DNA of 64,000 bases from Escallonia rubra (taxonomy: Eukaryota; Streptophyta; Magnoliopsida; Escalloniales; Escalloniaceae), in assembly GCA_033065855.1 (NCBI GenBank), contig JAVXUO010002628.1:124001-188000 (forward strand). Direction: 5' to 3'. The first letter of the stretch is position 1; every line of letters begins with the position of its first letter. Shown piece by piece: positions 60,838 to 64,000 of this stretch. The notes beneath the pieces were generated by a model. That model saw nothing but the letters and a program-made list of their open reading frames with translations. It was not told where the DNA came from and ran no database searches. Both the position numbers and the translations under genes were made by a program.

Positions 60838-61900
60838 TGTAACGACCCGGAAATTCAGAGCTCCAATGCCTCGAACTCGCGGAGCATTAACCTACCAAAC
60901 CACATCACAGGCTGCTCACTGATATAAATAATCTCAACTCAACCGTAACCTTCAACACACACCAGAGAGTCTAAATAGACATAAATTCAATTTCTCCAGC
61001 AGTACTGACCCACGCAAGGGTCTTACTACTCAAAATAATGGTGGGCACTCCAGAATCTCACTTATGTTCTAACCCATCCTCCAGCCATCTACTGATGGTC
61101 GTTACATGCAGAAGGGAACAAACGGGGGTGAGCTTTTGAGAGCTCCGTAAAGTCACCCAAGAAATTACAAATTGATTCAAGATTCAATCCGACAATATTT
61201 TTCTAAATGATTTCAAATGATCACAACAAATGGTTTGATTACACTATGGGGAAGAGTCTTAACTCAATTCCCTTCGATCAGATACCAAGACATTCATTTG
61301 AAGAGTGATCGTAGCTTAGTAACCTGAACAGCTAGTAAACCAATTCAATATCTATTTTGCAATCAGACATAACACTTCAGCATCTTATTTTCAGAATCCT
61401 CAAACAGCCCACCAAAACTCAACTGTACCAGAATCGTAACATATCGCGCGCACAGACAAATCACTTGAACATTATCATTAATCGAAATTACTTAAGCCAC
61501 GTCACACAAAACGTGTTTCAAAATCAAGATATTTATCAATGTTCAAGAAAGCATTTGAGTAAGATCAACAATCACTGAATCAACAAATAATTCCAATACT
61601 CAACATGCAATAAGAGATGAATATCGACAACTGATTAATGCTCAATATTAGGGTTTCAATGGCCAATAAACATGAAGATATTAATTCGTTACTCAGAGTT
61701 CAAGAATAAGCAAGAACAAATAGAACGAACATTATACAAACACAACTATGAATTTGAGGTTCAGATAGAAATCCTCGCCTCAGGGTTCCGGTAGAAATCA
61801 TTACCTCGATTCGAAACTAAGCTAGTCTAACCGGAAAGTCCTATGTGTTAACCTAAACGGAATAATCCAATTATCAGAATATGATTTATACTACGATACT
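60838..61900 (-). mobile_element. Fossil LTR-like fragment, inverted
   Basis: Begins TGTAACGACCCGGAAATT. On the - strand this is an LTR end related to the one at 51732 (TTCCGGGGTGTTACA), and the body shares GAGCTTTTGAGAGC with the end region of that unit. The other end was not located, so the extent is approximate. Confidence 0.5.
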
Positions 61901-62347
61901 ATGAACTCAATACTAACTCACTCATATTCCAAGAATGACACATTCATCGAGTACGTAAAATTACCAAACACCCCTCATGTGTAAAATTACAAAAAACACC
62001 CCTCATATCTAAATCATCTAAATGTCCTTCCCGTAAGTAAAATCACTAAAATACCCCTACCATATTTGAATTTACCAAAAAGTACTTTTTCGTATGTAAA
62101 ATTACCAAAACACCCCATCTAGGTGAAAAATTATCAAAACACCGATTGGTGCCCCTCGTACTGGAAAAATCTCAAAACATATCAGTAATATAAGGTTCTC
62201 TTAAAATTTTCGGATAAAAATAACTTGATTTGCTATACTAAATAAATCGAGGACCCATTTTCACCGATACAATTATTTAACATCCTTCGCGGACGCAGAA
62301 AAATTCCATGTTGAAATCAAATTTATCCAATAACTCTTTGAATGAGT

Positions 62348-62396
<49 letters not shown>

Positions 62397-63129
62397 AATC
62401 AATTATACTCCCCTATACGAGTTGAAGTTGCCCAAATTTCGTCAAGAACTCCTCGACACAAGTTAAAAATGTCTGTAAAAGTGCGTTCAATCTGCTTAGA
62501 ACTCTTTTACAAAATTATAAATAACGAATGAGTTAATGTTGTAAAAGTTGAACTACATATGACTTTATGTTTCAGAGATATGTAGGCAACATTGACCTAA
62601 ATTTGACGTTCAGTCATAAAATAGAAAAATCATCAAGCAGTATTATGTAGAGCCAGTGACCTCGTCTAGAGAGGGCACATGTGGAATGGTGAATTTTCTG
62701 CCAGTCACAAATTGCCATGTGTTATTCAAGTATCTATTGACCAGTATGAAGCTGACACGTATTTCATAAAGTGTTGATAAGACTAAAAAACTTATTTGAC
62801 AACATTAGTATGTCACAATGATGTTGTTAAGCCGATGAAATTACACCACATGTTTGTATGAGGTGGTCTGACTAATCGAGATGCATCATGCATCACACTT
62901 GAACTTTTAGGCAATAAAATGATGTAATAAACATGATATTTGTCTCTTAACAAAATTAGGAGATAACTATTAATGAGGTACACTTTTATAACAACACATA
63001 TTACCAACAATGAGGTGCAGTCTTATAAAAACACTCATAATTACTACTATATATAAAAAGTGAACCGTGGTGCGAAGACACATAATATCTTCATCAAGTC
63101 AGAGAGAACACAATGAGATTTAAAGTTGT
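61901..63129. other. AT-rich spacer, no gene seen
   Basis: Contains ACCAAAACACCCC-type short repeats (61960-62160) and the AT microsatellite. A frame at 62813-63010 has no support. Confidence 0.5.
62350..62394. repeat. AT dinucleotide repeat
   Basis: About 22 AT units. Confidence 0.92.
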
Positions 63130-64000
63130 AAGTGATATAGCTAAAATTATCCATCCAATCTAGTAGTGACACGTGGCAGAGCAGACTCATGGTCAGCCTA
63201 GTCAATCTCGGATTTGGAGGTTACCATATTGGAGGAGTTATGATCTTGACTGGATTCTAGTCGAGTCGAGATAATCATGACGTGATCCCTAAGGATCCTA
63301 ACACGATCCTGATTGGTCTGGCGCAAGGCCCAGCCATCAAGACTCACAAGCTTATTGGGAGTCTTCTACTTACAACTATATAAAGGGGACTACCCCCAGG
63401 TATGTAGACGACTACACTCACGTATACACTATACTGTATTTCTTTCTCAGAGTTCTACCCTATTAGCTATGCTCTGACTTAAGCATTGGAAAGTTCCTCC
63501 GCTGGAACCCCACGAGGTGGTCATTCCATGTTCTATTTTGCAGGTCTATTCTCTGGTTGTGGTTCACGATCAAGTTTTTAGCTCCATTTGTGGGACCGCG
63601 ATAGGGAACATGGCCAATCACTCACCCTCCAGTAACTTTCCACACAATCACTCCTCTCGAGATCATCACGCACCATCAAATAGCTCTCGTCGACTTGATC
63701 GCTCATGCGATCGATGCTCGATGCCTTCGCACTACCGTGACGGTTCTGCTAAGGATGTTTACGTCAACGTGATGTCTGCTACTCTGGGGTCAGACAATGA
63801 ATCTCAAAAGAATCGATCCCCGACGACGACCCTGACAGACGGTGACCTTCATCACCGTATCAACCGCAGGCTATTAAAGACACCCTATGCCGACCTTACA
63901 AGAGAAATTCACGAACTGAAGGATGTCGTGAACACTCTGCAACAGACTTGATGAAGCGGTGGTCCCTGCTTCCACCAATCATCTTGATCCAAGCAATCTT
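63130..64000 (+). mobile_element. Start of a fossil Ty3/gypsy element, cut by window edge
   Basis: LTR-like text (about 63130-63575) has a TATA box TATAAAGG at 63378. It is followed by TTTTTAGCTCCATTTGTGGGACC, the leader pattern typical of plant Tat-lineage gypsy elements, and a gag-like start (MANHSPSSN, from 63610) with RRLLKTPYADLTREIHEL text. The rest lies beyond 64000. It looks broken. The left boundary is uncertain. Confidence 0.5.

Noticed and set aside
63061-63120. Possible gene promoter before the last open frame
   Set aside because: The downstream frame looks like gypsy gag and the upstream text like an LTR, so a host gene is not supported.

Overview
The window is nuclear DNA from a flowering plant, most likely a core eudicot with a repeat-rich genome. 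The evidence is AT-rich intergenic sequence, GT-AG introns, plant-specific proteins (a DUF3511 protein and a myristoylated CDK-like kinase) and dense plant transposon families. I cannot name the species.

Three host genes are supported. (1) A CDK9-like Ser/Thr kinase of the plant At1g54610/IBS1-type family lies on the + strand at 4914-18159. It has seven exons and a predicted 588-residue product. (2) A one-exon DUF3511 gene lies on the - strand at 18700-18948. (3) EME1, the non-catalytic partner of the MUS81 structure-selective endonuclease, lies on the - strand. Its coding exons are scattered from 59962 down to 21300, so the gene spans about 38.7 kb. The exon phases of the kinase and of EME1 join perfectly, so both look intact despite heavy transposon invasion of their introns.

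Layout. 1-4900: intergenic, with a MULE-type transposon (633-1764, 9-bp target duplication), a scrap of a retroelement end and a diverged tandem repeat. 4914-18159: the kinase; its third intron (9.2 kb) is mostly a fossil Ty1/copia element (6786-15524) that itself carries a hAT element. 18160-21300: DUF3511 gene and spacer. 21300-59962: EME1. Its introns hold a fossil Ty3/gypsy element (23332-27113), MULE-like and hAT-like elements, many microsatellites, a 5.3-kb LTR-like unit with two nested hAT elements (46446-51732), and an RTE-type LINE relic (55303-58300). 59963-64000: spacer, an LTR-like relic, and the start of another Ty3/gypsy element cut by the window edge.

The most notable host feature is at the 5' end of EME1. 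The segment coding for the unstructured N-terminal IDDDPTP...VPETP...SIVKC motif is present in two full copies plus one partial copy (59378-59962 and 53551-53752). They lie in a larger tandem duplication, and all three keep open frames, splice sites and matching phases. The second theme is a set of six non-autonomous hAT-type elements with 8-bp target duplications. No bacterial-style operon, CRISPR array, rRNA or convincing tRNA gene was seen.
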